A DNA stretch of 64,000 nt from CADEED01 sp041395625 (GTDB lineage Bacteria; Pseudomonadota; Gammaproteobacteria; Steroidobacterales; Steroidobacteraceae), in contig JAWLAE010000008.1 in NCBI GenBank assembly GCA_041395625.1, positions 1 to 64,000 on the forward strand, read 5' to 3'. The notes below the pieces were generated by a model. That model did not search any database and was not told the DNA's origin. It was given only the letters and a program-made list of their open reading frames with translations. A program made the position numbers and the translations under genes. This document shows positions 42,188 to 51,540 of this stretch, piece after piece (within the stretch, counting starts at the first letter, position 1; the number at the start of each line of letters is the position of its first letter).

Positions 42188-44692
42188 GTGGCTGACAACT
42201 TAGTAGTCGTGGAATCGCCTGCCAAGGCGAAGACCATCAAGAAATATCTGGGCAAAGACTTCGAGGTGCTGGCCTCGTACGGTCACGTGCGCGATCTGCT
42301 CGCCAAGGAAGGTGCGGTGGATCCCGACGCGCGCTTCGCCATGAAGTACCGCCTGATCGAACGCAACGAGAAGCACGTCGACGCCATCGCGCGGGCTCTG
42401 AAGAAGAGCAAAGCCCTGTACCTCGCTACCGACCCGGATCGCGAAGGCGAGGCGATATCCTGGCATCTGCACGAGATCCTGAAAGAGCGCGGCGCGCTCG
42501 ACGGCAAGACCGTGCAGCGCGTGGTGTTCTACGAAATCACCAAAGGCGAGGTGCAACGCGCCATCGCCGAGCCGCGCGAGTTGTCGAACGATCTCGTCAA
42601 CGCCCAACAGGCACGGCGCGCACTCGATCATCTGGTGGGCTTCAATCTCTCGCCGTTGTTGTGGAAGAAGGTGCGGCGGGGTCTGTCGGCCGGCCGCGTG
42701 CAGAGCCCGGCGCTGCGCATGATCTGCGAACGCGAGGAAGAAATCGGCCGCTTCATTCCGCGCGAATACTGGACACTCGACGCCGCCGGCGAACACAGCG
42801 CGCAGACCTTTCCGCTCAAGCTCACCGAGTACGCCGGCGACAAGGTCGAGCAATTCAGTTTCACCAACGAGACCGACGCGCGCGCGGTCGAGAACGCCAT
42901 TCGCGACGCGGCGCAGGGCAAGCTGACGGTCGTTGCGATCGACAAGAAGCAGCGCCGCCGCAATCCTTCACCGCCGTTCACCACCTCGACGCTGCAGCAG
43001 GAGGCCGCGCGCAAGCTGGGCTACTCGGCACAGCGCACGATGCGTCTCGCCCAGCAGCTCTATGAAGGCGTGGATTTCGGCGAAGGCAGCGTGGGTCTCA
43101 TCACTTACATGCGTACCGACTCCGTCAACCTCGCCAACGACGCGGTGCGCGAGATGCGTGAGGTGATCGCGCAGCAGTACGGCAGCCAAGCGGTCGCCGA
43201 CGAGCCGCGGGTCTACAAGACCAAATCACGCAACGCGCAGGAAGCGCACGAAGCGATTCGTCCGACTTCGGCTGCGATCATTCCGGCGAAGATCGAAGGC
43301 AAGATCGACAACGACCAGTTCCGCCTCTATGCGCTGATCTGGAAACGCGCGGTGGCTTCGCAGATGGCGCATGCGCTGTTCGATACCGTCGCCGTGGACA
43401 TGGTCCCGAGCTCGCAGATCAAGCAGGACGCAGGTCGCCACACGCTGCGCGCCAATGGTTCCACGCTCGTGATGCCCGGCTTCATGGCCGTCTATCAGGA
43501 AGATGTCGACGATTCGAAGCCGCAGGACGATTCCGATCGCATCCTGCCGGCGATGGCAGAAGGCGATGCGGTCAAGCTCATCGATATCACCGGCGCGCAG
43601 CATTTCACCGAGCCGCCACCCCGGTTCTCCGAAGCCTCGCTCGTCAAGGCGCTGGAAGAGCACGGCATCGGCCGACCTTCCACTTATGCCACTATCATCT
43701 CGACGCTGAAAGATCGTGAATACGTCGACATGGATGCGCGCCGCTTCATCCCGACTGACATCGGCAAGATCGTCAACGGTTTTCTGTCGAAGCACTTCGC
43801 CAAGTACGTGGAGTACGGCTTCACCGCCGAGCTGGAAGACGAGCTGGATGCCGTCTCGCGCGGCGAAGAAGACTGGACCCAGCCGCTCAAGCGCTTCTGG
43901 AAACCCTTCATCGATTTGGTGGAGCACACCGAGAAGAACGTGTCGCGCGATGAAGTGGCGATGGCGCGTGAGCTCGGCACCGATCCGGCCAGCGGCAAAC
44001 CCGTGAGCGTGCGGATGGGCCGTTTTGGGCCGTTCGTGCAGATCGGCACACGCGACGACGAAGACAAGCCGAAGTTCGCCGGCCTGCGGCCGGGCCAGAA
44101 GATGGACAAGATCACCTACGCCGAGGCGATGGAGCTCTTCAAGCTGCCGCGCAAGCTGGGCGAGACGCCGGAAGGCGAGCCTGTGCAGGCCAGCGTCGGT
44201 CGCTTCGGACCCTACATCAAGTACGGCACGAAGTACGTCTCGCTGAAAGACGACGATCCGTACACGGTCGAGCTGCCGCGCGCGCTCGAGGTGATCGCGG
44301 CGAAGAAAGAAGCCGACGCCAATCGCATCATCCAGGACTTCGGCGTCGATGAGATCCAGGTGCTGAACGGGCGCTACGGACCTTACATCACCGACAAAAC
44401 GCGCAACGCGAAAATCCCGAAAGAGCGAGATCCCAAGACTTTGACGCTCGATGAATGCCGCGAGCTACTGGCCGCTGCGCCGCCGCGCGGCTCACGTTTC
44501 AAAGGCAAGAAAAAAGCAGCAGCCAGGACCAAGACAGAAACCGTGGACAAAGCGACCGGCGAAATCACGGCAGGCGGCGCTGCGGCGAAGAAGCCGGTGC
44601 GTGCCAAAGCGGCTGCCAAGAAGAAGAAGGCACCGGCCAAGAAAAAGAAGAAAGCGGCGCCCCGCAAGAAGAAGGCGGCGACACCGTCCTAG
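42188..44692 (+). CDS. topA: DNA topoisomerase I with Lys/Ala-rich C-terminal tail
   Basis: The 834-residue type IA topoisomerase relaxes negative supercoils. It starts at GTG 42188 (NLVVVESPAKAKTIKKYLG). The TOPRIM acid triad is in TDPDREGEAISWHLHE (about 81-96) and the nucleophile is Tyr307 in LITYMRTDSVNL. The C-terminal part has no zinc-ribbon Cys clusters; instead there are topo_C repeats (RMGRFGPFVQIG, VGRFGPYIKYG, LNGRYGPYITDK) and a tail of about 70 residues rich in Lys/Ala (KKPVRAKAAAKKKKAPAK), resembling a histone H1-like DNA-binding tail. This architecture is usual in Xanthomonas-type TopA. Confidence 0.96.
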   Translation: MADNLVVVESPAKAKTIKKYLGKDFEVLASYGHVRDLLAKEGAVDPDARFAMKYRLIERNEKHVDAIARALKKSKALYLATDPDREGEAISWHLHEILKERGALDGKTVQRVVFYEITKGEVQRAIAEPRELSNDLVNAQQARRALDHLVGFNLSPLLWKKVRRGLSAGRVQSPALRMICEREEEIGRFIPREYWTLDAAGEHSAQTFPLKLTEYAGDKVEQFSFTNETDARAVENAIRDAAQGKLTVVAIDKKQRRRNPSPPFTTSTLQQEAARKLGYSAQRTMRLAQQLYEGVDFGEGSVGLITYMRTDSVNLANDAVREMREVIAQQYGSQAVADEPRVYKTKSRNAQEAHEAIRPTSAAIIPAKIEGKIDNDQFRLYALIWKRAVASQMAHALFDTVAVDMVPSSQIKQDAGRHTLRANGSTLVMPGFMAVYQEDVDDSKPQDDSDRILPAMAEGDAVKLIDITGAQHFTEPPPRFSEASLVKALEEHGIGRPSTYATIISTLKDREYVDMDARRFIPTDIGKIVNGFLSKHFAKYVEYGFTAELEDELDAVSRGEEDWTQPLKRFWKPFIDLVEHTEKNVSRDEVAMARELGTDPASGKPVSVRMGRFGPFVQIGTRDDEDKPKFAGLRPGQKMDKITYAEAMELFKLPRKLGETPEGEPVQASVGRFGPYIKYGTKYVSLKDDDPYTVELPRALEVIAAKKEADANRIIQDFGVDEIQVLNGRYGPYITDKTRNAKIPKERDPKTLTLDECRELLAAAPPRGSRFKGKKKAAARTKTETVDKATGEITAGGAAAKKPVRAKAAAKKKKAPAKKKKKAAPRKKKAATPS

Positions 44693-44868
44693 ACAGTGCG
44701 CTGCGGCGCGCAAGCTTATGTCCAATCGCGCGCAAACAGGGTAGCGCGCTGCAATTGAATAATCCGTCTGCTGAGAGTAGCGTCACACCGGGTCCTGGGG
44801 ATACGGCGCGAGCGCACAAGCTCGCGTTGCGTGCGCGGTCTACCAACAGAACCACCGCGGCGCGGGCG

Positions 44869-44896
44869 TTGACGTCATGTATTTCCCTGGAATAAC
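44869..44896 (+). promoter_or_regulatory. Candidate sigma-70 promoter of the secreted subtilase
   Basis: TTGACG (44869-44874) and AATAAC (44891-44896) with a 16-base spacer give a transcription start near 44903. A ribosome binding site AGGGG (44907-44910) and the ATG at 44919 follow. The leader would be only about 15 bases. The rest of the 226-base gap after topA contains several short GC hairpins but no T-run terminator or gene. Confidence 0.4.
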
Positions 44897-44918
44897 AGGT
44901 TCGTTAGGGGATAAACAC

Positions 44919-47900
44919 ATGACTAGACGGAGCGAAAATCGTGGCGCGCCGCTGCGCTGGGTGCTTGCGAGTGCCCTGCTCACGGCCAGCACGCTTGCTG
45001 CGGCAGGTGCGGACAAGCTCGCCATGCCAGACAGTGGGCGTTACAGCCAATTGGCATTGCCCGAGGCTATCCAGGATGCGAATCCTGGTGCTGCCACCTT
45101 GCATCCCTCTCTGCGTGACGCCACCGGGCGCCAGCTGGTACTGGTGCGACTCGCATCAGCGCCGGTTGCGACCGGTGGTAGCTCGCGCGGGCAGATCGAG
45201 GCCGAGCAAGCGGCGTTCATCAATCGTGCCTTGGGGATCGCACCCAGCGCGTCCGTCGTTGCCTCGGTGCAGCTGGCGCTGAACGCCGTGGTACTCGAAG
45301 TAGACGGCAGCGATCTCGAAGCGCTCGCCAATGACGTGATGGTCACGCGCGTGGTCGCGGTCGGCGACTACCGGCTGGACCTCTCGGAGACGGTGCCGTA
45401 CATCGGCGCGCAGACTGCGCAATTTGCCGGCGCCAAAGGTCAGGGCGTGCGGGTCGCGGTCATCGACAGCGGTATCGACTACACCCACCGCGACCTCGGC
45501 GGCCCCGGCACGCAAGCTGCGTATGAAGCGGCTTGGGCGCCCATTCCGACCGCGCCGGGCGCCAATCCGATCCCGACGGTCGCGCCGGGCACGGGTTATC
45601 TCGTGATCGACGATCCGGGCACGACGGCTGACGACGGCCTGTTCCCGAGCGCCAAGGTCGTTGGCGGTTACGACTTCGTCGGTGAGGAATGGCCTAACAA
45701 CCCAGCCCTGGCACCCGATCCGGATCCGATCCCGGCGCCGGATGCCACGACGTTCGGTGGTCACGGCACGCACGTCGCCGACATCATCGGCGGTCGGCTG
45801 GGTGTCGCACCGGACGTGAAACTCTATGCGCTCAAGGCCTGCTCACAGCCAACGTCTTCCTGCAGCGGTGTGGCGCTCTTGCAGGCGATGGAGTTTGCGC
45901 TGGATCCGAACGGCGACGGCAACATCAGCGACCGGGTTGACATTATCAACATGTCGCTCGGCGCCACCTACGGCCAGGCGTTCGATGACGACCTGTCGGC
46001 GGCGGTGGACAACGCCACCGTGGCTGGTGTGCTGACCGTGGCATCAGCGGGCAACAGCTCCGACAAACAGTTCATCACCGGCACGCCCGGCGCAACGCCG
46101 ACAGCCTTGTCGGTGGCACAGACCGCGGTGCCGTCGGCAGGACTTCAGATCATGAAGATCCTGGCGCCGGTCACACGCGATGCGGGTGCGGTGTTCCAAG
46201 CCTGGGCGGTGCCGCTCACGGCGCCGATCGAAGGCCCGGTGTTCTATCCAGCCACGGCCGCCAAGCGTCTCGCCTGCCCCGATGCCGCGGGCGCCAGTCC
46301 GTTCGCACCGGGTGAGCTCGCTGGCCAGATCGTCCTGATCGATCGCGGCGCCTGCGCCGGCAGTATCAAGATGGCGATCGTGTCTGCCGCCGGTGCGGCG
46401 CTCGGCATCATCGGTCTGGTCGATGGCAGTGCGCCATTCTCCTTCTCGTATGGCGGCGGCGTGATCACGATTCCGGCTTATATGATCAACCTGACGGATG
46501 CCAACTCGATCCGCGCCGGCGGCGTCGTGCGCTTCGATCCGGCCAACGAGCTGTCGTTGGCGGGCACCCTCGCCTCGACCTCCTCACGCGGTCCGACCAT
46601 GAACGCCAACCTTGCGAAGCCTGAAATCGGCGCGCCCGGCGCGTCCGTATCGGCTTCGTCGGGCTCGTTCACTGGCACGGCGGCTTTCGGCGGCACCTCC
46701 GGCGCGGCGCCGATGGTAGCCGGCGCGGCGGCGATCATTCGCGGCGCACGGCCGAACCTCAAGCCGCTCGAGATCAAGCAGCTGCTGGTCAACACGGCGG
46801 ATCCGAACGTTGCACAGCCGTCGGTAGCCGGCTCGGTCTTCCCCGACCAGGCTGCGCCGATCACCCGGATCGGTGGTGGTGAGGTGCGCGTCGATCGCGC
46901 GCTGTTCTCGCCGACCTTCGTGACCGACGTCACCGACGAGGTCACCGGCGGTGCTTCCAGCGCGGGCTTCTTCGACGTGAGCCTGCCGGTACAGGCACTG
47001 GTGCGGACGGTGCGTATCACCAACATCTCGCACTATCACGAGACCTATCGTGTCCTGCCGAATTTCCGCTATCAGGATGATTCGGATACGCGTGCCGTCT
47101 CGGTGTTCGCGATTCCATCGGTCGTGCGCGTCGCGCCGGGCCGCTCGGCAACCGTCAGACTGCTGACGTTCATCGACGGCAAGAAGCTGCGCAACAACCT
47201 GATGAACGCGGGTTCGCTGGGTAACGCGATCGGGCCGTTGACCGCCAACGAGTACGACGGCTACATCACCTTCCAGGCGCAGACACACGCGATCAACCTG
47301 CCGGCGCATATGCTGCCGCGCAAGGCGGCGCGCGTGGTAGCGTTCGACAAGCGAGGCGGTGCGCCGGGCGAGAAGACGCTGTTCAACCTCGGCGTCGGAA
47401 CGGCGCAGCTGCAGGCCTTCTCCCTGCTCGGACTCAGTCCGAACATCCCGGAAGGCGGACGCGGTGAGCAGTCACCGAATCCGGATCTGCGTGCAGTCGG
47501 CGTCAACTCGGTGCTCGATCCGGGCATCTGCGGAGCGCCGGGCGCGAACTTCATCTGGGAGTTTGCGTTCAACACCTGGGAGCGGGTCTCGACACCGGTC
47601 GGCCAGTTCCTCGAGGTGGATCTCGACACCAACCGGGACGGTGTATTCGATTACATCATCCTGAACCGCGACCTTTCCGGGCTGACGACGCTGAGCGACG
47701 GTCGGCAGGTGTCGGCGGTGCTGCGGTTGAACGCGGCGGGACAGATCGTCTCGACCAGCATCCGCTTCTTCGCGGAGAACGCCACCAACACGGGTAACAC
47801 GATCCTGCGCGCCTGCGGCAACGATCTGGGCCTGGGTGTGGCGGATGCGGGCACCCGGCTGGTGACAGCCGAGTTCTACGCCTCGAGCTGGTACTTCGGC

Positions 47901-48182
47901 GGCAACGCCGACTTCCTGGGTCCGTTCACGATCACGCCGGGCGGTGAACAGAACATCACCACGCTCGACGCGGACACGATCGACTACTTGCAGTCGGCCA
48001 CGGCAACGGTGCAGGAATTTGCGCCGATCCCAGGCACGAGCGAAGAACTCGGCGTGATGCTGGTGACAAACTCCGACTTCGGCGCTGACAACCGCGGCGG
48101 CGCGACACGCGCCACCGAAACGGTGCTGATCCCGAAGAGCGGCACGACGATCGGCTCGGAATTCAATATTCCGGGATTCTGA
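44919..48182 (+). CDS. Large secreted S8 subtilase with PA domain
   Basis: The 1087-residue protein starts at ATG 44919 (AGGGG upstream) with a signal peptide (cleavage near AGA-D, residue 30). An I9-like propeptide precedes the peptidase: Asp in VAVIDSGIDYTHRDL, His in FGGHGTHVADIIG, the oxyanion Asn in VASAGNSS, and Ser in FGGTSGAAPMVAGAAA. A PA domain is inserted between His and Ser (about 420-530, including VLIDRGACAGSIKMA). Residues about 670-1087 are a beta-rich C-terminal region of unknown type. All catalytic residues are intact, unlike the subtilase at 1530. Secreted degradation of proteins is likely. A strong terminator follows. Confidence 0.92.
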   Translation: MTRRSENRGAPLRWVLASALLTASTLAAAGADKLAMPDSGRYSQLALPEAIQDANPGAATLHPSLRDATGRQLVLVRLASAPVATGGSSRGQIEAEQAAFINRALGIAPSASVVASVQLALNAVVLEVDGSDLEALANDVMVTRVVAVGDYRLDLSETVPYIGAQTAQFAGAKGQGVRVAVIDSGIDYTHRDLGGPGTQAAYEAAWAPIPTAPGANPIPTVAPGTGYLVIDDPGTTADDGLFPSAKVVGGYDFVGEEWPNNPALAPDPDPIPAPDATTFGGHGTHVADIIGGRLGVAPDVKLYALKACSQPTSSCSGVALLQAMEFALDPNGDGNISDRVDIINMSLGATYGQAFDDDLSAAVDNATVAGVLTVASAGNSSDKQFITGTPGATPTALSVAQTAVPSAGLQIMKILAPVTRDAGAVFQAWAVPLTAPIEGPVFYPATAAKRLACPDAAGASPFAPGELAGQIVLIDRGACAGSIKMAIVSAAGAALGIIGLVDGSAPFSFSYGGGVITIPAYMINLTDANSIRAGGVVRFDPANELSLAGTLASTSSRGPTMNANLAKPEIGAPGASVSASSGSFTGTAAFGGTSGAAPMVAGAAAIIRGARPNLKPLEIKQLLVNTADPNVAQPSVAGSVFPDQAAPITRIGGGEVRVDRALFSPTFVTDVTDEVTGGASSAGFFDVSLPVQALVRTVRITNISHYHETYRVLPNFRYQDDSDTRAVSVFAIPSVVRVAPGRSATVRLLTFIDGKKLRNNLMNAGSLGNAIGPLTANEYDGYITFQAQTHAINLPAHMLPRKAARVVAFDKRGGAPGEKTLFNLGVGTAQLQAFSLLGLSPNIPEGGRGEQSPNPDLRAVGVNSVLDPGICGAPGANFIWEFAFNTWERVSTPVGQFLEVDLDTNRDGVFDYIILNRDLSGLTTLSDGRQVSAVLRLNAAGQIVSTSIRFFAENATNTGNTILRACGNDLGLGVADAGTRLVTAEFYASSWYFGGNADFLGPFTITPGGEQNITTLDADTIDYLQSATATVQEFAPIPGTSEELGVMLVTNSDFGADNRGGATRATETVLIPKSGTTIGSEFNIPGF

Positions 48183-48204
48183 TAATCGTTCGTCGATGAC
48201 TAAC

Positions 48205-48237
48205 AGCCCCCACGAGCAATCGTGGGGGCTTTTTTTT
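48205..48237 (+). terminator. Rho-independent terminator
   Basis: Perfect 11-bp GC-rich stem AGCCCCCACGA (48205-48215) with TCGTGGGGGCT (48220-48230), loop GCAA, followed by seven T residues. It ends the subtilase transcript. The 3' end of the convergent HlyD-type gene begins 3 bases later; read from the minus strand the hairpin lacks a U-run of comparable quality. Confidence 0.95.
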
Positions 48238-48239
48238 AC

Positions 48240-49346
48240 TCAACCGTAACGACTGAGCCAGGCGAGGGCGCGCCCGACCCAAGCGCCGAGCGGTGTGTCT
48301 TCCCAGTCATAGTGGAAGCGCACGCGCACCGGCAGGCCGTGGATATGCATCTCGGGCGGCCAATCGCTGGCACCGACCAGATTGAGAAGCACGGTCATTG
48401 GCCGCGCGCCGCCGCGGTCGACCATCTCGGCCGGCAGACGTTTGGTGAGCGTGCCGGACTCGACCACCGTCGCGACACCGCGCGTGCCGTCCGGGAACCG
48501 CACGGTCGCGACCGAGCCCACGTCGAGCTGAGTCGCGAACCGGGGCTCTAGGTATACCTGGATCTGCGGCGCGGTCGCATCGCCGATCAGCACGAGTGGC
48601 GCACCAGCGGCGACGTACTCGCCGGGGTTGGCGAACAAATCGATCACCCGGCCCGCGTGTGGCGCGCGGACGGCGAGCTTCTGCCGTTTCTGTTCGAGGC
48701 CGTCGATATCGGCCAGCAATCGCCGCCGCTCGCGCTCGTTCACGTCCCGCGGCAAGGCGCGATTGCGCATCGCATCGCGCAGCTGCAATACCGCCAGCTC
48801 GGCCTGCTGCGTGGCGGCCGTGACTTCGTTGACTTCCGCGGCTGTGGCGGCACCCGCGCGAAACAGGTCGCGGATAGTCGTTAGCCGACCGCGCTGATGC
48901 GCCAGCGTCTGTTCGAGCAGTGCCAGTTCGGCGCGGCGATCGCGGCCGCTGGCAACGGCGGGCGCGACGCCGAGCGCGTCACCCTGCATGGCAGACAACT
49001 CGGCGCGGGCGCGCGCCAGGGTCGCATCGAGCTCCGGGTCCTGCAGACGGACGACGACCACGCCGTTGTCGACGTTACTCTGCAACATCACATTGACGTG
49101 CTGGACGTAACCCGCGGCGGCCGCGCGCAGCTCATAGCGCTGCAGGGCAATGTTGCCGTCCGCGGTCATGCTCACCGAGCGGCCGATCAAGCCAGTGAGC
49201 AGAATGATCAGCGGCGCGGAGACGCCGAGCAGGATCAAGTACCAGCGCAACTTCGGCGTCGCACGCTTGGCGGCGGCGTACGGCACTTTCATGCCGCCCA
49301 CCTCCTCCTTGCTGCGCCTGGCGTCGCGATGGAACTTGATCTTCAC
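48240..49346 (-). CDS. HlyD-type membrane fusion protein of the polysaccharide operon
   Basis: The 368-residue protein has one inner membrane helix (about 35-55, WYLILLGVSAPLIILLTGLIG) and a periplasmic HlyD/MFP part. The lipoyl half-motif (YELRAAAAGYVQHVNVM), a coiled-coil hairpin (about 110-215, with AALQQ-type repeats TAATQQAELAVLQL), the second lipoyl half (APHAGRVIDLFANPGEYVAAGAPLVLIG) and a beta-barrel region follow. It resembles Alg44 or BgsB-like adaptors of glycan secretion. It is the last gene of the operon, 9 bases after the outer membrane fusion gene. Expected to link the GT2 synthase to the TolC-like protein across the periplasm. Confidence 0.87.
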   Translation of the reverse strand: MKIKFHRDARRSKEEVGGMKVPYAAAKRATPKLRWYLILLGVSAPLIILLTGLIGRSVSMTADGNIALQRYELRAAAAGYVQHVNVMLQSNVDNGVVVVRLQDPELDATLARARAELSAMQGDALGVAPAVASGRDRRAELALLEQTLAHQRGRLTTIRDLFRAGAATAAEVNEVTAATQQAELAVLQLRDAMRNRALPRDVNERERRRLLADIDGLEQKRQKLAVRAPHAGRVIDLFANPGEYVAAGAPLVLIGDATAPQIQVYLEPRFATQLDVGSVATVRFPDGTRGVATVVESGTLTKRLPAEMVDRGGARPMTVLLNLVGASDWPPEMHIHGLPVRVRFHYDWEDTPLGAWVGRALAWLSRYG

Positions 49347-49355
49347 GCGCCGCTC

Positions 49356-51539
49356 TCAGCGTTCCGCGGCGGCGAACAGCACCGTCGATGCCAGCCAGGG
49401 GTCCGTGGGCTGGATCGACAGGCCGAGGAAATTCTTGCTGGCGAGGCTCGTTTCGATGGCGGCCATGCGACGCGCGCGCTCGTCCGCCGGCAGGTGGTAG
49501 AGGCTTTCTGCGCGTGGCAGCGAGTGTTCGAGGCTCACCGCCACGCGCGTGCGCAGCGTCGGATGGCGTGCGAGCAGCGGCTGCACGATCTCGATGACAC
49601 GAGCCTCGTTCGCCACGTACACCATCAGCGTCGCCTCGACATCGAGCGCCGCGAGCCGCTCGCCGAAGGTCTTGCTACCTACTGGCGCATTGACGTAGCG
49701 CGGATGCAGGCTGAGGCCGAGCGGTAGATTCGTCACGGCGCGCACGGCTTCGAGCGTACGCAGCAGCTCCGGCAGCAAGGCCGCCGCCCGAGCCGGCTCT
49801 TGCTCGAGCATGTCGGGCTCCAGATCGAGATGGATGGCCTGAAACGGCGTACCGCGCAGTTGCTGCACGATCGCCATGAGCTTGGCGCGATGCTGTGGGC
49901 GGATCCACTCGGACTCGCCGAGCAGCAGCTCGATCGTCATCCCCTCGGCCGCCGCCAGACGCGCGAAGGCCTGCAATGGCGCCGGATCGGCCGCGTAGCG
50001 TGCGATCTGGCCACCATCCAGCGAGACCATCAGCGTGCCGATCGCCTCGGCGCGTAGCGCGGCGAGACCCTCGCGCACCGAGTCGGGCGTGCTCGCGAGC
50101 CAGGGTTCACTCGTCCAGAGATATAGGCTGCGCGAGCCGGCGGCGGGCAAGCTCGCGGGCGCACTGGTGTTCGAGGCTGTTTGCATCACGGGTGTCGCGA
50201 CGGTTGGCTGCGGACTAACAGGTTCAGGTACAGTGGGCTGGCCGCTTGGCGGCAGACCGTGCGCGTCAGCCGCGCAGTCGGGCACTTCGAAGCGGGCCCA
50301 GTCGGCGTACCAGTAGAGTTGCCGGCGCTCGGCGTCAACCACGTTCTTGGCGGCCTCGTAGTGCGCGAGACGCGCCGACTGCAGTTGTTCCATCACATCG
50401 CCGGCGATGCGCCGCGCGCGCAGCGTGCGCTCGCGGACCGATTCATCGGCGGCACCCAGCCGCAGCCGTGCGAACTGCAGCGACTGCTCCAGCTCGCTTT
50501 CGCGCGCTAACAAGTCCAGCATTGCATTGTTGAGCTCGACGCGCCGCAGATCACGCTCGAGCGCCGCATGCGCGGCATCGGCCGAGGCGGACGCGGATCG
50601 CAGGCGTCGTCCGGAATAGTAGTCGAGCGGCACGTCGAAAGTCCAGGCGACGATCGCCGAGCTGCCATTGCGCGCGGTCGTGGTCTCATTGGCGAGCTGA
50701 TAGCCGACGCGCAGTTCCGAATTGATGCCGCTCCAGCGGCTGCCCGCGGGCATGCCTTCGAAGGCTGCCAACTGTTCGTTCAGGAAGGCCATCTCCGGAT
50801 CGCGCTCGAGCCAGGCGGACTCGCGGAACTGCGCGAGGCAGCGCGGCTCATACACCGGGCGCGCCGCGCCGACACTGGTGCGCAGCGCATCGGTCAAATC
50901 CCCATCGACGAGCGTGCCGAGCGTATCGAGCGCCTGGCGCACCGTGAGCTCGGCGCGCTTGGCGTCGCGGCGCGCCAGCTCGAAGCTCGCCAGGAACTCC
51001 AGTCGATCGGAATCCAGCAGCAGTCCGGCGCGTGTCCGGAGGCGCAGCATGTCCGTGACCTGCGGTTCGTTGTCGCGGTAACGCTGGCTCAAGGCGGCGA
51101 GGCGCTGTGCGGCCCAGTAGTCGGCATAAGCCACGCGCAGGCGGCGGATGAGATCCCGCTTCGCCAGCTCGGTCTCGACGGCGCGCTTGCGCAAGGCCAG
51201 ATCGCCGCGCTGCTGCGCCGCCAGCAGATCCGTACGGCTGCCCAACACGGGCAGCCGCAGCCCCACCTCGGAACTCAGGCGGCCGAAGCTGCGATTGCGG
51301 CTCTCATCGATGATCTCATCGCTGTTCGCGTAGCCCGTCGCGCCATAGAGCCGCGGACCCGTGTTCGCCCGATTGAGCCTTGCGCGCCGCAGTTCCGCCT
51401 CCAGGGCGGCATCCAGCGTGCGCATCGCGAGCGACGCGCGGGCGCGCTGCTCCAGCTCGGCGAGCGGCGGCAGCGCTGCCTGCGCATTGGTGGCGCAGCA
51501 CACCCATAGAACGAAGCTGATTGTTAGAGGTTTGCGCAT
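49356..51539 (-). CDS. TolC-like outer membrane protein fused to a TIM-barrel hydrolase-like domain
   Basis: The 727-residue protein has a signal peptide (cleavage near AQA-A, residue 21). Residues about 25-425 are an outer membrane efflux domain with two long alpha-helical repeats (RARASLAMRTLDAALEAELRR; RDLRRVELNNAMLDLLARE). A Pro/Thr-rich linker (about 430-465) leads to about 260 residues with a TIM-barrel glycosidase look. LYLWTSEPWL opens it, and strand ends carry TLMVSLDGG, IHLDLEPD (Asp572, Glu574) and LMVYVANE; the DxE pattern resembles GH18-like catalytic motifs. A channel with an attached glycan hydrolase or binding domain is the natural reading. It starts 1 base after the GT2 stop. 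I know of no standard family with this fusion. Confidence 0.85.
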   Translation of the reverse strand: MRKPLTISFVLWVCCATNAQAALPPLAELEQRARASLAMRTLDAALEAELRRARLNRANTGPRLYGATGYANSDEIIDESRNRSFGRLSSEVGLRLPVLGSRTDLLAAQQRGDLALRKRAVETELAKRDLIRRLRVAYADYWAAQRLAALSQRYRDNEPQVTDMLRLRTRAGLLLDSDRLEFLASFELARRDAKRAELTVRQALDTLGTLVDGDLTDALRTSVGAARPVYEPRCLAQFRESAWLERDPEMAFLNEQLAAFEGMPAGSRWSGINSELRVGYQLANETTTARNGSSAIVAWTFDVPLDYYSGRRLRSASASADAAHAALERDLRRVELNNAMLDLLARESELEQSLQFARLRLGAADESVRERTLRARRIAGDVMEQLQSARLAHYEAAKNVVDAERRQLYWYADWARFEVPDCAADAHGLPPSGQPTVPEPVSPQPTVATPVMQTASNTSAPASLPAAGSRSLYLWTSEPWLASTPDSVREGLAALRAEAIGTLMVSLDGGQIARYAADPAPLQAFARLAAAEGMTIELLLGESEWIRPQHRAKLMAIVQQLRGTPFQAIHLDLEPDMLEQEPARAAALLPELLRTLEAVRAVTNLPLGLSLHPRYVNAPVGSKTFGERLAALDVEATLMVYVANEARVIEIVQPLLARHPTLRTRVAVSLEHSLPRAESLYHLPADERARRMAAIETSLASKNFLGLSIQPTDPWLASTVLFAAAER

Positions 51540-51540
51540 A

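Noticed and set aside
44693..44868. Riboswitch or small RNA after topA
   Set aside because: Several short GC stems exist but match no known aptamer, and there is no T-run or promoter pair in front of them.
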